Assembly (NCBI GenBank): GCA_963677085.2
Contig: CAXXFH010000003.1
Location: 1-64,000, forward strand
Reading direction: 5' to 3'
Source: G963677085 sp963677085
GTDB lineage: Bacteria; Planctomycetota; Planctomycetia; Pirellulales; Thermoguttaceae
DNA length: 64,000 nt
Positions within the stretch are counted from its first letter, which is position 1, and every line of letters begins with the position of its first letter. A program made the position numbers and the translations under genes. The notes under the pieces are model-generated. The model ran no database searches and was not told the origin of the DNA. It saw only the letters and a list, made by a program, of their open reading frames with translations. Shown here piece by piece: positions 17,685 to 26,323 of the stretch.

Positions 17685-17822
17685 CTAGTGCTTTGTCAAA
17701 CCTTAAAAAATGGGGTGCCATGCCCACGCATGCGTGGGCATGTTCCTCGGGATTTCAGCCTGTCCACGCAAGCGTGGACATGGCACCCACAACCCCTGGT
17801 TTAAGAGTTGACAAAGCACTAG
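17685..17822. mobile_element. MITE-like palindromic element, 138 bp
   Basis: The ends are perfect 15-bp inverted repeats (CTAGTGCTTTGTCAA), with a further CTTAAA match just inside. A second nested inverted repeat, GTGCCATGCCCACGC (17715-17729) with GCGTGGACATGGCAC (17772-17786), pairs 14 of 15 bases. No transposase is encoded. It lies between convergent genes and its right end supplies the TAG stop of the pilin-like gene. The inner arms match those at 51504-51576. Confidence 0.85.
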
Positions 17823-18376
17823 TCATTGAGATGGTCCGGTAGGTCCGGCGCGATTTCACCCGTGGCTTGGCAATACAGCCACCCGCCCGTTCCACTGGCG
17901 GCCTTGGGCGGGAATTGGTCGATCGTCGTCACCAGCGAACAGCCGGTCATCGGATTGACCGGCATGCCGCCTTGAAGATAGGGACCAAACGGGTAGGCTT
18001 TGCCCGTTTTCCCGGGAATCCCCTGCGCGTTCGTCGGCCGCAGCAGTTGCGGAAATGTGCCCTCATACAACACCGGCACCTGGCCACCGTGCTCTACCTT
18101 GTAGAGCTCGATCTGCTGACGCACGGTCTGAAGATTTTGTTTCAACGTCGCGGAGTTGGCCCGGTGGCAGAGTGCTTCGATTACCGGGATTCCGGTGCCG
18201 CCTAGCACAGCGATGATCACCGCTAGAATCAGGGCGTCCATTAAGGTGAAGTCGGCTTTCCCGCGACGGATCTTACTCACCATGTATCCGATCACCGCAA
18301 GGGCCGCCAGAGCGACGGTCGCGGGCAATTGGACTCCGGATAGAGACGGTGCGGAGTAGGCCAACAATCCGTTCAT
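17819..18376 (-). CDS. Pilin/pseudopilin-like membrane protein with an extra N-terminal membrane segment
   Basis: This 185-residue protein starts at the ATG at 18376, since the longer frame upstream has no plausible composition. Residues 18-36 are a first membrane segment. Residues 40-62 (ADFTLMDALILAVIIAVLGG) resemble the type IV pilin/GspG helix, with FTLMD where pilins have FTLIE. The next part (LKQNLQTVRQQIELYKVEHG, then a proline-rich region and NPMTG) fits GspG-like pseudopilins. The usual Gly before the mature Phe is replaced by Asp, and the motif sits behind another membrane helix, so normal prepilin processing is doubtful. The stop codon comes from a repeat element, so the C-terminus may have been altered. 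Confidence 0.75.
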   Translation of the reverse strand: MNGLLAYSAPSLSGVQLPATVALAALAVIGYMVSKIRRGKADFTLMDALILAVIIAVLGGTGIPVIEALCHRANSATLKQNLQTVRQQIELYKVEHGGQVPVLYEGTFPQLLRPTNAQGIPGKTGKAYPFGPYLQGGMPVNPMTGCSLVTTIDQFPPKAASGTGGWLYCQATGEIAPDLPDHLND

Positions 18377-18679
18377 ACCGCCGCCCCGGAACGATCGCGC
18401 AATTTCGCAGACAAGATTTCCCCATCGAAATTCTAGGTTCTCAACAGCGCAGATGTGGAATACTACAGCCCAAAGCTCCGCCAATCCACGGCCAATACTG
18501 CCAGAACGGTCGCGCATTGGGCGGGAGTGACGGTCACAGGGATTGTGACGGCGCGGTCGTTGGGCAACCGTCGGTAGAGCCGGTGACGCAATACCGCATC
18601 GGTACCACACAATTCGACGAGTGAGCCTAGCTGGCTGGCCGTTTTATAGGGAACGTGCGGCCCAACGGGCGGATTAACC

Positions 18680-21421
18680 CTAACCCTCGGTTGCCACAAA
18701 CGCAAACTCTCCGTCCTGGCAGTCGATCTTCACGTGGCTGCCGTCGGCGAATTCGCCTTTGAGCAATTCCACGGCCAGCGGGTTCTGGATTCGTTGTTGG
18801 ATCACCCGTTTCAGCGGGCGGGCACCGAACATCGGGTCGTAGCCCACGGCGGCGATCTGGTCGACGGCCGCGTCGGTAACGTCGAGCTCAATGCCCTTGC
18901 CGGCCAACTGGTCTTTGAGCCGGTCGATCTGCAGGCCCACGATCCTGCGAATCTGCTTCTGATCCAAGGGATGGAAGATGATCGTTTCGTCCACGCGGTT
19001 GAGGAACTCGGGCAGGAAACGACTGTGCAACGATTCGTTAACGGCCGCCCGCATCTCGTCTTCGGTGCCGCCTTCCCGGGTAATCTCCTGGATAATCTGG
19101 CTACCGATGTTGCTGGTCATCACGACGATCGTGTTGGTGAAATCGACCGTGTGGCCTTGGTTATCACTGAGCCGCCCGTCGTCGAGCACCTGCAAGAGGA
19201 TGTTGAACACGTCGCGATGGGCCTTCTCGATTTCGTCCAGAAGGATCACGCAGTAGGGACGGCGCCGCACGGCCTCGGTGAGCCGGCCACCCTCTTCGTA
19301 GCCCACATAGCCCGGAGGGGCACCGATCAGCCGGCTTACCGTGTGGCGCTCCATGAATTCGCTCATGTCGAGACGGACCATGGCGTTTTCGTCGTCGAAC
19401 ATCACTTGGGCTAGGGCCTTGCAGAGTTCGGTTTTGCCCACGCCCGTGGGGCCCAGGAAAATGAACGACCCGATCGGCCGGTTGGGGTCTTGCAGGCCCG
19501 AACGGTTGCGGCGCACGGCGTTGGACACCGCCTCGACGGCCTCGTCCTGGCCAACCACGCGCTGGTGCAAGCGGTCTTCCATCACTAGCAGCTTGGCGCG
19601 TTCGGTTTCGACCATCCGGGCCACGGGAATGCCGGTCCAGGCACTGACGACCTCGGCGATTTCTTCTTCGGTTACCTCTTGGCGCAGCAGGCGGCGCTTG
19701 GGCGACTGCCTGACAGTGTCGCCCTTGGTGGTGTCGCCCTTGGTGGTGTCGCCCTTGGTGGTGTCGCCCTTGGCGGTGTCGCCCTTGGCGGTGTCATCGT
19801 CGCTGGCCAACTGGGCTTCGTGCTCGGTCTGCGTGTCGATTTGTTCGTTGAGCTTGCGGCGGTTTACATCGAGTTCGTAAAGTCGCTGGAAGTCTTCCTC
19901 GGGCACCGATTGGCCGGCAGCCATCTGTTGCTTGATATTGGCGTCGAGTTGTTCGAACTCGAACTGTGCCTGCGACAACTGTTCGCGGAGTTTTTGCACG
20001 TCGCCGAGCCCCAGTTTTTCGGCCTCCCATTGCTCGCGCAGACTGGCCAGTTCCTTGCGCAGCGACTCCATCTCCTCCTCGATCTCGGCGAGCCGCTCTC
20101 GGGCGTCTTCGTCGTCGGTCTCTTCGGAAAGCTGCTGCTTGGCCAGTTCCATTTGGGTAAGGCGGCGCTGCACCTGGTCGATTTCGTCGGGCACGCTCTG
20201 CAACTGCATGGCCACACGGCTAGCCGCTTCGTCGACGAGGTCGATGGCCTTGTCGGGCAGGAAACGGTCGGCAATGTAGCGATGCGAAAGGTTGGCCGCC
20301 GCTACGAGCGACGAATCGGTGATCTTCACGCCGTGGTGCGCTTCGTAGCGGGGTTTCAGCCCTCGGAGGATGGCGATCGTGTCGTCGACGCTCGGTTCGC
20401 CGACGGTAACAGGCTGGAATCGGCGCTCCAACGCGGCGTCTTTTTCGATGTACTTGCGATATTCGTCGAGCGTAGTGGCACCGATACAACGCAGGTCGCC
20501 ACGGGCCAAGGCCGGTTTGAGCAGGTTGGCTGCATCGCTTCCGCCTTCAGCCTTGCCGGCACCGACGACGGTGTGCAATTCGTCGATGAACAACACGACC
20601 TGTCCGCCCGCGTCTTCCACTTCGCGCAACACAGCCTTTAGCCGCTCTTCGAATTCGCCACGAAACTTAGTGCCGGCGACCAGTGCGCCCATATCGAGAG
20701 CGACCACGCGTTTTCCTTTGAGGCTCTCGGGCACGTCGCCTTCGACAATCCGCAGCGCAAGGCCTTCGGCAATCGCCGTTTTGCCCACGCCCGGTTCACC
20801 GATGAGCACGGGATTGTTTTTCGTTCGGCGCGAAAGGACCTGGATCACGCGGCGGATTTCTTGGTCGCGTCCGATAACCGGGTCGAGTTTGCCGAGTCGC
20901 GCACGGTCGACCAGATCGATGCCGTAGCGCTGGAGGGCTTGGAACTTGTCCTCGGGACTCTGGTCGGTCACTCGACCGCTGCCGCGGATCTCTTGCAGGA
21001 CCTTCAGCAGGTCGGCTTCGGTTACTGCGTTGAGCTTAAGCACGTTTTTGGCTTTGGAGTCGACCTTCGTCAATGCCAGCAACAGGTGTTCGGTGGAGAT
21101 GAATTCGTCTTTCATCTGGTCGGCCAGTTGTCGCGACGTTTCGAGCACTTGCTGCAACTCGCGTCCCACGCCCGGCGGCGAACCACCGGAAACCTTGGCA
21201 AAGTGGCTAAGCTCGGATTGGACGATTTTTTCGAGTTGAGGGCGGTTGGTGCCGAGTCGTTCGAGCACCGGTCCGACCATGCCGTCGGTTTCGTGCAGCA
21301 GGGCGGCTAGCAGGTGCAACGGATCGACCTGCGCGTGGCCTTGGTCGGTGGCCAACGACTGGGCGCCGGCCACGGCCTCTTGGGCCTTGATCGTGAGTTT
21401 ATCGAAACGAAATGCCATCAT
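18680..21421 (-). CDS. clpB: ATP-dependent disaggregase ClpB with a repeat-expanded linker
   Basis: ClpB is a hexameric AAA+ chaperone that, with DnaK, threads and reactivates aggregated proteins in the cytoplasm. The 913-residue product is longer than the usual 860 or so. The ATG at 21421 has AGGAG 9 bases upstream. Domains in order: Clp N-domain (1-145), NBD1 with Walker A GEPGVGKT (208-215), a middle coiled coil (about 410-540), NBD2 with Walker A GPTGVGKT (about 655-662), and a ClpB C-terminal domain ending GARPLKRVIQQRIQNPLA. The pore-loop GYVGYEEGG of NBD2 is present. Residues 545-569 are five tandem pentapeptides (DTTKG/DTAKG) from a 15-bp minisatellite, placed between the coiled coil and NBD2. 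dnaK lies upstream on the same strand. Confidence 0.97.
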   Translation of the reverse strand: MMAFRFDKLTIKAQEAVAGAQSLATDQGHAQVDPLHLLAALLHETDGMVGPVLERLGTNRPQLEKIVQSELSHFAKVSGGSPPGVGRELQQVLETSRQLADQMKDEFISTEHLLLALTKVDSKAKNVLKLNAVTEADLLKVLQEIRGSGRVTDQSPEDKFQALQRYGIDLVDRARLGKLDPVIGRDQEIRRVIQVLSRRTKNNPVLIGEPGVGKTAIAEGLALRIVEGDVPESLKGKRVVALDMGALVAGTKFRGEFEERLKAVLREVEDAGGQVVLFIDELHTVVGAGKAEGGSDAANLLKPALARGDLRCIGATTLDEYRKYIEKDAALERRFQPVTVGEPSVDDTIAILRGLKPRYEAHHGVKITDSSLVAAANLSHRYIADRFLPDKAIDLVDEAASRVAMQLQSVPDEIDQVQRRLTQMELAKQQLSEETDDEDARERLAEIEEEMESLRKELASLREQWEAEKLGLGDVQKLREQLSQAQFEFEQLDANIKQQMAAGQSVPEEDFQRLYELDVNRRKLNEQIDTQTEHEAQLASDDDTAKGDTAKGDTTKGDTTKGDTTKGDTVRQSPKRRLLRQEVTEEEIAEVVSAWTGIPVARMVETERAKLLVMEDRLHQRVVGQDEAVEAVSNAVRRNRSGLQDPNRPIGSFIFLGPTGVGKTELCKALAQVMFDDENAMVRLDMSEFMERHTVSRLIGAPPGYVGYEEGGRLTEAVRRRPYCVILLDEIEKAHRDVFNILLQVLDDGRLSDNQGHTVDFTNTIVVMTSNIGSQIIQEITREGGTEDEMRAAVNESLHSRFLPEFLNRVDETIIFHPLDQKQIRRIVGLQIDRLKDQLAGKGIELDVTDAAVDQIAAVGYDPMFGARPLKRVIQQRIQNPLAVELLKGEFADGSHVKIDCQDGEFAFVATEG
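19716..19790. repeat. 15-bp minisatellite inside clpB
   Basis: Five exact-length tandem copies of GTGTCGCCCTTGGTG or its one-base variant GTGTCGCCCTTGGCG. The unit is a multiple of three, so copy-number change keeps frame; it encodes DTTKG/DTAKG on the minus strand. Confidence 0.97.
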
Positions 21422-21680
21422 GTTGTTGTTCTCCTTTCGTTGCTCGCGGCGGGTCGGCGGTCGTGTTATGCCGACCGCGCGCACGGCAAGTCCGGCCTCT
21501 TGCCGACAGAAACGTCGGCAGGTTTTGGAAATCAAAAGCAAGAGTATCCATCACCGGGTGGCAAGGCTGACTGCCAATAGGTTCCGCTGCTGGTCGAGCC
21601 AGCAGTGCTACCCGGTGTGGTTGAGAGAGCCGGGGAGGGGACCGATTGCTAACGGAGTTATGACTCGTGCAAGGATCGGC

Positions 21681-21712
21681 CCTCACCCCGACCCTCTCCG
21701 CAAGGGAGAGGG
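21681..21712. repeat. Copy of CCTCACCCC/GGGAGAGGG intergenic palindrome
   Basis: CCTCACCCCGACCCTCTCC, then a short loop and GGGAGAGGG, matching the type at 4361-4401. It lies between dnaK and clpB. Confidence 0.55.
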
Positions 21713-21717
21713 AGAAA

Positions 21718-21745
21718 CGAGCGCGGGCATAATGCCCGCGGCTCG
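21718..21745 (-). terminator. Stem-loop after dnaK, probable terminator
   Basis: CGAGCGCGGGCA pairs with TGCCCGCGGCTCG, leaving one bulged base and a TAA loop. On the minus strand it is followed by TTTCTCC. It sits 13 bases past the dnaK stop and may limit read-through into clpB. Confidence 0.65.
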
Positions 21746-21757
21746 TTGTGGGATTCG

Positions 21758-23680
21758 TTACTCTTTGACCTCGAACTCGGCGTCGATGGCGTCGTCGTCG
21801 CCACCGCCACTTGCGGCTTCGCCTGCCGCACCACCGGGCGCCGCCCCAGCTTCCGGCTGGGCACCTGCCGCCGCGGCAGCCTCGTACAACGCCTTGCTCA
21901 AGGCGTGCGAAGCCTGCTCCAACTCGCTGATGGCCGACTTGATCTTGTCGGCGTCTTCGCCCTTGGCTGCTTCGCGGACCTTTTCAATGGCCTTGTTGAC
22001 CGCGTCCTTGTCGGCTTCTTTCAGCTTCGCGTCGTTTTCCTTCAGGAGTTTCTCCATCTGGAAGCACATCGAGTCGGCCTGATTGCGGGATTCGACCAGC
22101 GCACGCTTCTTCTTATCCTCGGCTGCGTGCTCTTCGGCGTCCTTCTGCATCTTGTTGATCTCGTCATCGGAGAGACCGCTCGACTGCTCGATGCGAACCG
22201 TCTGCTCTTTTCCCGTACCGAGATCCTTGGCCGCCACGTTGAGGATGCCGTTGGCGTCGATGTCGAATTTCACTTCGATCTGCGGAACGCCACGCGGCGC
22301 CGGCGGAAGGCCTTCCAAATTGAATTCGCCGAGCAAGCGGTTGTTGGCCGCCATTTCGCGCTCGCCCTGGTAAACCTTCACGGTAACGGCCGTTTGGTTG
22401 TCGTCGGCCGTGCTGAAGACTTGCTTTCGCTCGGTCGGGATCGTGGTGTTGCGCTCGACCAGCTTGGTCATCACACCACCGAGCGTCTCGATGCCGAACG
22501 ACAACGGCGTAACGTCCAGAAGCAAAACGTCCTTGACCTCGCCCGACAACACGCCACCCTGGATGGCCGCCCCGATGGCCACGACCTCGTCGGGATTAAC
22601 ACCCTTGTGAGGATCCTTGCCAAAGATGTCCTTCACCAATTCCTGGACCTTGGGCACTCGGGTGGAACCGCCGACCAGGACAATCTCGTCGATTTCGCTC
22701 GGGTTGAGCTTGGCGTCGGTCAGCGCCTTGAGCACCGGTTGGCGAGTACGTTCGATGAGGCTATCGACCAACTGCTCAAACTTCGCCCGGGTGATGCTCA
22801 TCTGCAAGTGTTTCGGCCCATTGGCATCGGCCGTGATGAACGGCAGGTTGATGTCGGTCTGCTGGGCCGAACTGAGTTCTTTCTTGGCCTTTTCACAGGC
22901 TTCCTGAAGCCGCTGCAGGGCCATCGTATCCTTGCGAAGATCGACACCCTGTTCCTTTTGGAACTCTTCGGCTACGTAGTTGATCAACGCTTCGTCGAGG
23001 TCGTCGCCGCCGAGGTGAGTATCACCATTGGTGCTGATCACGCGAAACACCCCGTCGGCCACTTCGAGTACCGAGATGTCGAACGTTCCGCCACCGAAGT
23101 CGAAGACGGCGATCTTTTCGGTCTTTTTCCTGTCGAGCCCGTAGGCCAACGACGCAGCGGTCGGCTCGTTGATAATACGAGCGACTTCGAGGCCGGCGAT
23201 TTGACCGGCGTCTTTGGTTGCCTGGCGTTGGGCGTCGTTGAAGTAGGCCGGCACGGTGATGACGGCCTTGTTGACCTTGTGGCCCAAGTAGGCCTCGGCC
23301 GACTCCTTGAGTTTGCGCAACGTTACGGCCGAAATTTCAGGCGGCGTATGGTCTTTGCCATCGACCTCGACCTTGACGTAGTCCTCGGGTCCCCCGACGA
23401 TCTGGTAGGGGACGATTTTTTCTTCCGAAGCGACTTCATTGTGCCGACGGCCCATGAAACGCTTGATCGAGTAGATCGTCCGCTTGGGATTCGTGACGGC
23501 CTGGCGCCGGGCCGGCTCGCCCACCAACGTCTCGCCTTTGTCGGTGTACGCGACCACACTCGGGGTAAGCCGGTTGCCTTCCGCATTGGGGATGACTTTC
23601 GCGTCGCGGCCTTCCATCACGGCGACCACGGAGTTGGTAGTCCCCAGGTCGATTCCGATGATTTTTTCGCCTTCTGCCAT
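21758..23680 (-). CDS. dnaK: Chaperone protein DnaK (Hsp70)
   Basis: DnaK binds exposed hydrophobic segments in an ATP-controlled cycle with DnaJ and GrpE, in the cytoplasm. The 640-residue length is standard. The ATG at 23680 has AAGGAG 6 bases upstream. The ATPase domain shows GIDLGTTNSVVAV near the N-terminus, VPAYFNDAQRQATKDAG and a second phosphate loop DFGGGTFDISVLE. The substrate domain has LLLDVTPLSFGIETLGG, and the helical lid ends in an Ala/Gly-rich tail with DDDAIDAEFEVKE. No dnaJ or grpE neighbour is visible and no CIRCE operator was found upstream. Confidence 0.98.
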   Translation of the reverse strand: MAEGEKIIGIDLGTTNSVVAVMEGRDAKVIPNAEGNRLTPSVVAYTDKGETLVGEPARRQAVTNPKRTIYSIKRFMGRRHNEVASEEKIVPYQIVGGPEDYVKVEVDGKDHTPPEISAVTLRKLKESAEAYLGHKVNKAVITVPAYFNDAQRQATKDAGQIAGLEVARIINEPTAASLAYGLDRKKTEKIAVFDFGGGTFDISVLEVADGVFRVISTNGDTHLGGDDLDEALINYVAEEFQKEQGVDLRKDTMALQRLQEACEKAKKELSSAQQTDINLPFITADANGPKHLQMSITRAKFEQLVDSLIERTRQPVLKALTDAKLNPSEIDEIVLVGGSTRVPKVQELVKDIFGKDPHKGVNPDEVVAIGAAIQGGVLSGEVKDVLLLDVTPLSFGIETLGGVMTKLVERNTTIPTERKQVFSTADDNQTAVTVKVYQGEREMAANNRLLGEFNLEGLPPAPRGVPQIEVKFDIDANGILNVAAKDLGTGKEQTVRIEQSSGLSDDEINKMQKDAEEHAAEDKKKRALVESRNQADSMCFQMEKLLKENDAKLKEADKDAVNKAIEKVREAAKGEDADKIKSAISELEQASHALSKALYEAAAAAGAQPEAGAAPGGAAGEAASGGGDDDAIDAEFEVKE

Positions 23681-24297
23681 GAGATGCTCCTTTGAGGTAT
23701 CTATTCCGCATGAGCCCACTCGATGAGATTCGCGGTGAGTGAGCTCCAGTCGTGATTACTCCATCGCACGCCGTAGCCGATAAGACACACGTCGCCCCAA
23801 GCAACCGCAGCACGAGGGTTTTCGGCACTCTCGACGTACCTATGAGAAAGCAAGCAAAGAGCGTGCCGGAGAGGTCCTGTTATGGGGGCAACTCCACAAA
23901 CCATTTCTCAGAAACACTTTACAATTCGCGCGACGATTCCGATTTCTCTTGTTTAAGCCGTGATTGGCCAATCGACTGCCATTTTGGCACAATGCACACC
24001 TAATCGGTGGGGTAGGTGCCGCAATGGCAGGCGGCGTATACGCCCCGCGGGTCGGTGAGCGCGGCGTGGGCCCCCCACCGACCTCGCAATACCGTTTGGG
24101 GCAATTGACACGCGAGAATTGCTCAGGTAAAAGTGGAAGATTTGTGGGGGATCCGGGGTCCCACACCGTTTTCCTAGATTGCAGTTTAACGTGATTGCCC
24201 AGACGACACACACCGACAGGGGGTGTGGACGATGGGGTAGAGAATCGCCCGAACGAAATTCCCAGAAACGGCAGACGCTGAACTGCGGAGACGGTTG
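23681..24297. promoter_or_regulatory. Divergent intergenic region between dnaK and pheA
   Basis: Promoters for both dnaK (minus) and pheA (plus) should lie in these roughly 617 bases. A TTGACA at 24105-24110 is followed 17 bases later by TAAAAG, a weak candidate plus-strand promoter. I see no CIRCE (TTAGCACTC-N9-GAGTGCTAA) and no convincing gene. Confidence 0.35.
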
Positions 24298-25443
24298 ATG
24301 GCCAAAGCGAAGAAGGCACCACTGAAGAAGACCAAGGCTACGACCTCGCCAAAAACCCGGCCGGCGGCAACTCGGCGCGGATTGCAGGGCAAGATCGACG
24401 AGACCGACCGTAAGCTAACGAAGTTGCTGCAAGAGCGTGCCAGGCTGGTCGTCGAGGCGAGCAAACAAGGGATAGAACTCAACGCGGTCACGGCGACGGG
24501 CGGCGTCGACGACGAAATCATCAATCAAGTCGCCAAGAGCAGCCGCGGACCGTTGGCTGAACGCACCGTTTGTGCCATCCTCCGCGAGTTGCACAGTGGG
24601 TGCCGCGAGTTGGTTCGCCACCTGCGAATCGCCTGCCTTGGCCCTCAATACAGTTATACCCATCTAGCGGCGATACGCCGTTTCGGCCAAGCGGTGGAGT
24701 TCGTGCCGGTGGGTACCATTGCGGCCGTGTTCGAAGAGGTAAACGGCGGGCATTCCGACTACGGCGTGGTGCCCGTGGAGAACTCGACCGACGGGCGGAT
24801 CGCCGACACGTTGGATATGTTCACCCGGTTGCCCGTGAGAATCTGCGGTCAGGTGGAGATGGAGATTCACCACACCTTGTTGGGCAAGGGTGCGCGGGAC
24901 GACGTTCGGGAGGTTTACAGCAAACCCCAGGCGTTATCGCAGTGTCGCAACTGGTTGGCGAAACATCTGCCCTCGGCGCGAACGATTGAGGTCACCAGCA
25001 CGACGATGGCGGCCAAGCTGGCTGCCGAAAAGCCCGACGCAGCGGCCATTGCCAGCGTCGAAGCCGGCGTACACTACGGGCTGAACGCCTTGGCAGAACG
25101 GATCGAGGACAACCCGGACAACATGACGCGTTTCGTGGTGATCGGCAACGAGTCGGCCCCTCGTTCGGGCAACGACCGAACGGCACTGTTGTTTCAAGTA
25201 GAACACCGGCCCGGCACACTCGCCGACGCCATGAACATCTTCAAACGAAGCCGGGTGAACCTCACCTGGATCGAGTCGTTTCCCATTCCGGGCTCCGACC
25301 GAGCTTACCTATTCTTCGTGGAGATGGAGGGGCACGAGACCGATATTCGGCTGAAGCGGGCTGTTGCCGCGTTGGAAAAAAAGGCCCTGCGGCTGGAGAT
25401 CCTCGGATCTTTTCCCGTGGTGGCTGCCGACGGCGAGAAATAG
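24298..25443 (+). CDS. pheA: Bifunctional chorismate mutase/prephenate dehydratase (P-protein)
   Basis: This protein makes phenylpyruvate from chorismate for phenylalanine synthesis. The 381-residue product starts at the ATG at 24298, with GGAG 7 bases upstream. A basic leader precedes a chorismate mutase type II helix bundle (about 33-105), where GKIDETDRKLTKLLQERARL is the typical first helix. The dehydratase domain (about 108-290) has GPQYSYTHLAA, VPVENSTDG and NMTRFVVIG, which holds the catalytic Thr-Arg-Phe motif. A C-terminal ACT domain (about 298-375) binds phenylalanine in relatives. The allosteric ESRP motif reads ESFP here, so feedback control may differ. tpiA follows after about 106 bases. 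Confidence 0.96.
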   Translation: MAKAKKAPLKKTKATTSPKTRPAATRRGLQGKIDETDRKLTKLLQERARLVVEASKQGIELNAVTATGGVDDEIINQVAKSSRGPLAERTVCAILRELHSGCRELVRHLRIACLGPQYSYTHLAAIRRFGQAVEFVPVGTIAAVFEEVNGGHSDYGVVPVENSTDGRIADTLDMFTRLPVRICGQVEMEIHHTLLGKGARDDVREVYSKPQALSQCRNWLAKHLPSARTIEVTSTTMAAKLAAEKPDAAAIASVEAGVHYGLNALAERIEDNPDNMTRFVVIGNESAPRSGNDRTALLFQVEHRPGTLADAMNIFKRSRVNLTWIESFPIPGSDRAYLFFVEMEGHETDIRLKRAVAALEKKALRLEILGSFPVVAADGEK

Positions 25444-25549
25444 CCCGCAAGACCCCAAAAAACGAAAGTTTACCATAACGACGGCCGGCCCAAGCCGGTC
25501 GTGTGCGATACACGCGACACCAACCCTTTACACCGAGGAGCTTTCTTTC

Positions 25550-26308
25550 ATGCGACGTTTGTTCATTGCCGGTAATTGGAAGATGAATATGGATCGGGCT
25601 TCGGCCGTGGCACTGGCCGAAGGAATCGCCAAGCAGGCGGCCGACTACGGCGATATTGATTTCGCCGTTTGCCCGCCGAGCGTCTATATCGACGCCGTGG
25701 TCGGTGCTGTTAAGGGTTCGCCCGTCGGCGTGGGGGCCCAGAACTGCTACTTCGAGGCCAAAGGGGCATTTACGGGTGAACTGAGCGCCGAAATGCTCTG
25801 CGACATCGGATGTAACTGCGTGATTCTCGGCCACAGCGAGCGGCGCCACATCATGGGCGAGTCCGACGCCATGATCAACAAGAAGGTCCGCCGTGCCCTG
25901 GAAGTGGGGCTCACGGCCATCGTCTGCGTGGGCGAACTGCTCGAAGAACGCAAAGCCGGGGCTACGATGGACGTGGTCGCCAGCCAGTTTGCGGGCTCCC
26001 TAGCCGGGCTGACGGCCGAGCAGATGAAACAGGTCGTGATCGCGTACGAACCGGTTTGGGCCATTGGCACGGGCGAAGTTGCCACACCGGAACAGGCCGA
26101 GGAGGTTCACGCCGGCCTTCGCAAGGTGATGCAATTCCGCTATAATCAAGAGGTTGCGGAATCAGTCCGCATTCAATACGGCGGAAGTGTGAAGGCCGAC
26201 AACGCCAAGGAACTTCTCGGTCAGCCCAATATCGATGGAGCCCTGGTTGGCGGTGCCAGCCTGAAGGTCGACTCGTTCCTGGGCATTGCGGCAGCGGTCA
26301 AGAAGTGA
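25550..26308 (+). CDS. tpiA: Triosephosphate isomerase
   Basis: TpiA interconverts dihydroxyacetone phosphate and glyceraldehyde 3-phosphate in glycolysis. The 252-residue length is standard. The ATG at 25550 has GAGGAG upstream. Catalytic elements are all visible: Asn and Lys in AGNWKMN, the electrophilic His in LGHSERR, and the Glu with flexible loop in AYEPVWAIGTG. The phosphate-binding YGGSVK and the GALVGGASL segment close the barrel. It heads a tight plus-strand cluster with secG 15 bases downstream. Confidence 0.98.
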   Translation: MRRLFIAGNWKMNMDRASAVALAEGIAKQAADYGDIDFAVCPPSVYIDAVVGAVKGSPVGVGAQNCYFEAKGAFTGELSAEMLCDIGCNCVILGHSERRHIMGESDAMINKKVRRALEVGLTAIVCVGELLEERKAGATMDVVASQFAGSLAGLTAEQMKQVVIAYEPVWAIGTGEVATPEQAEEVHAGLRKVMQFRYNQEVAESVRIQYGGSVKADNAKELLGQPNIDGALVGGASLKVDSFLGIAAAVKK

Positions 26309-26323
26309 AATAAGGTAAAAACC

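Noticed and set aside
18463..18705. 80-codon minus-strand frame between clpB and the pilin-like gene
   Set aside because: It overlaps the end of clpB, has no good start signal and no recognisable motif, although its end is compact and protein-like.
19679..20641. 320-codon plus-strand frame opposite clpB
   Set aside because: Antisense shadow of clpB with Val/Gly repeats from the minisatellite.
21746..23695. 649-codon plus-strand frame opposite dnaK
   Set aside because: The dnaK reading is unambiguous; the antisense frame is open because of GC-rich codon use.
23700..23760. Possible CIRCE heat-shock operator upstream of dnaK
   Set aside because: CACTC and GAGTG words occur, but spacing and the rest of the consensus do not match.
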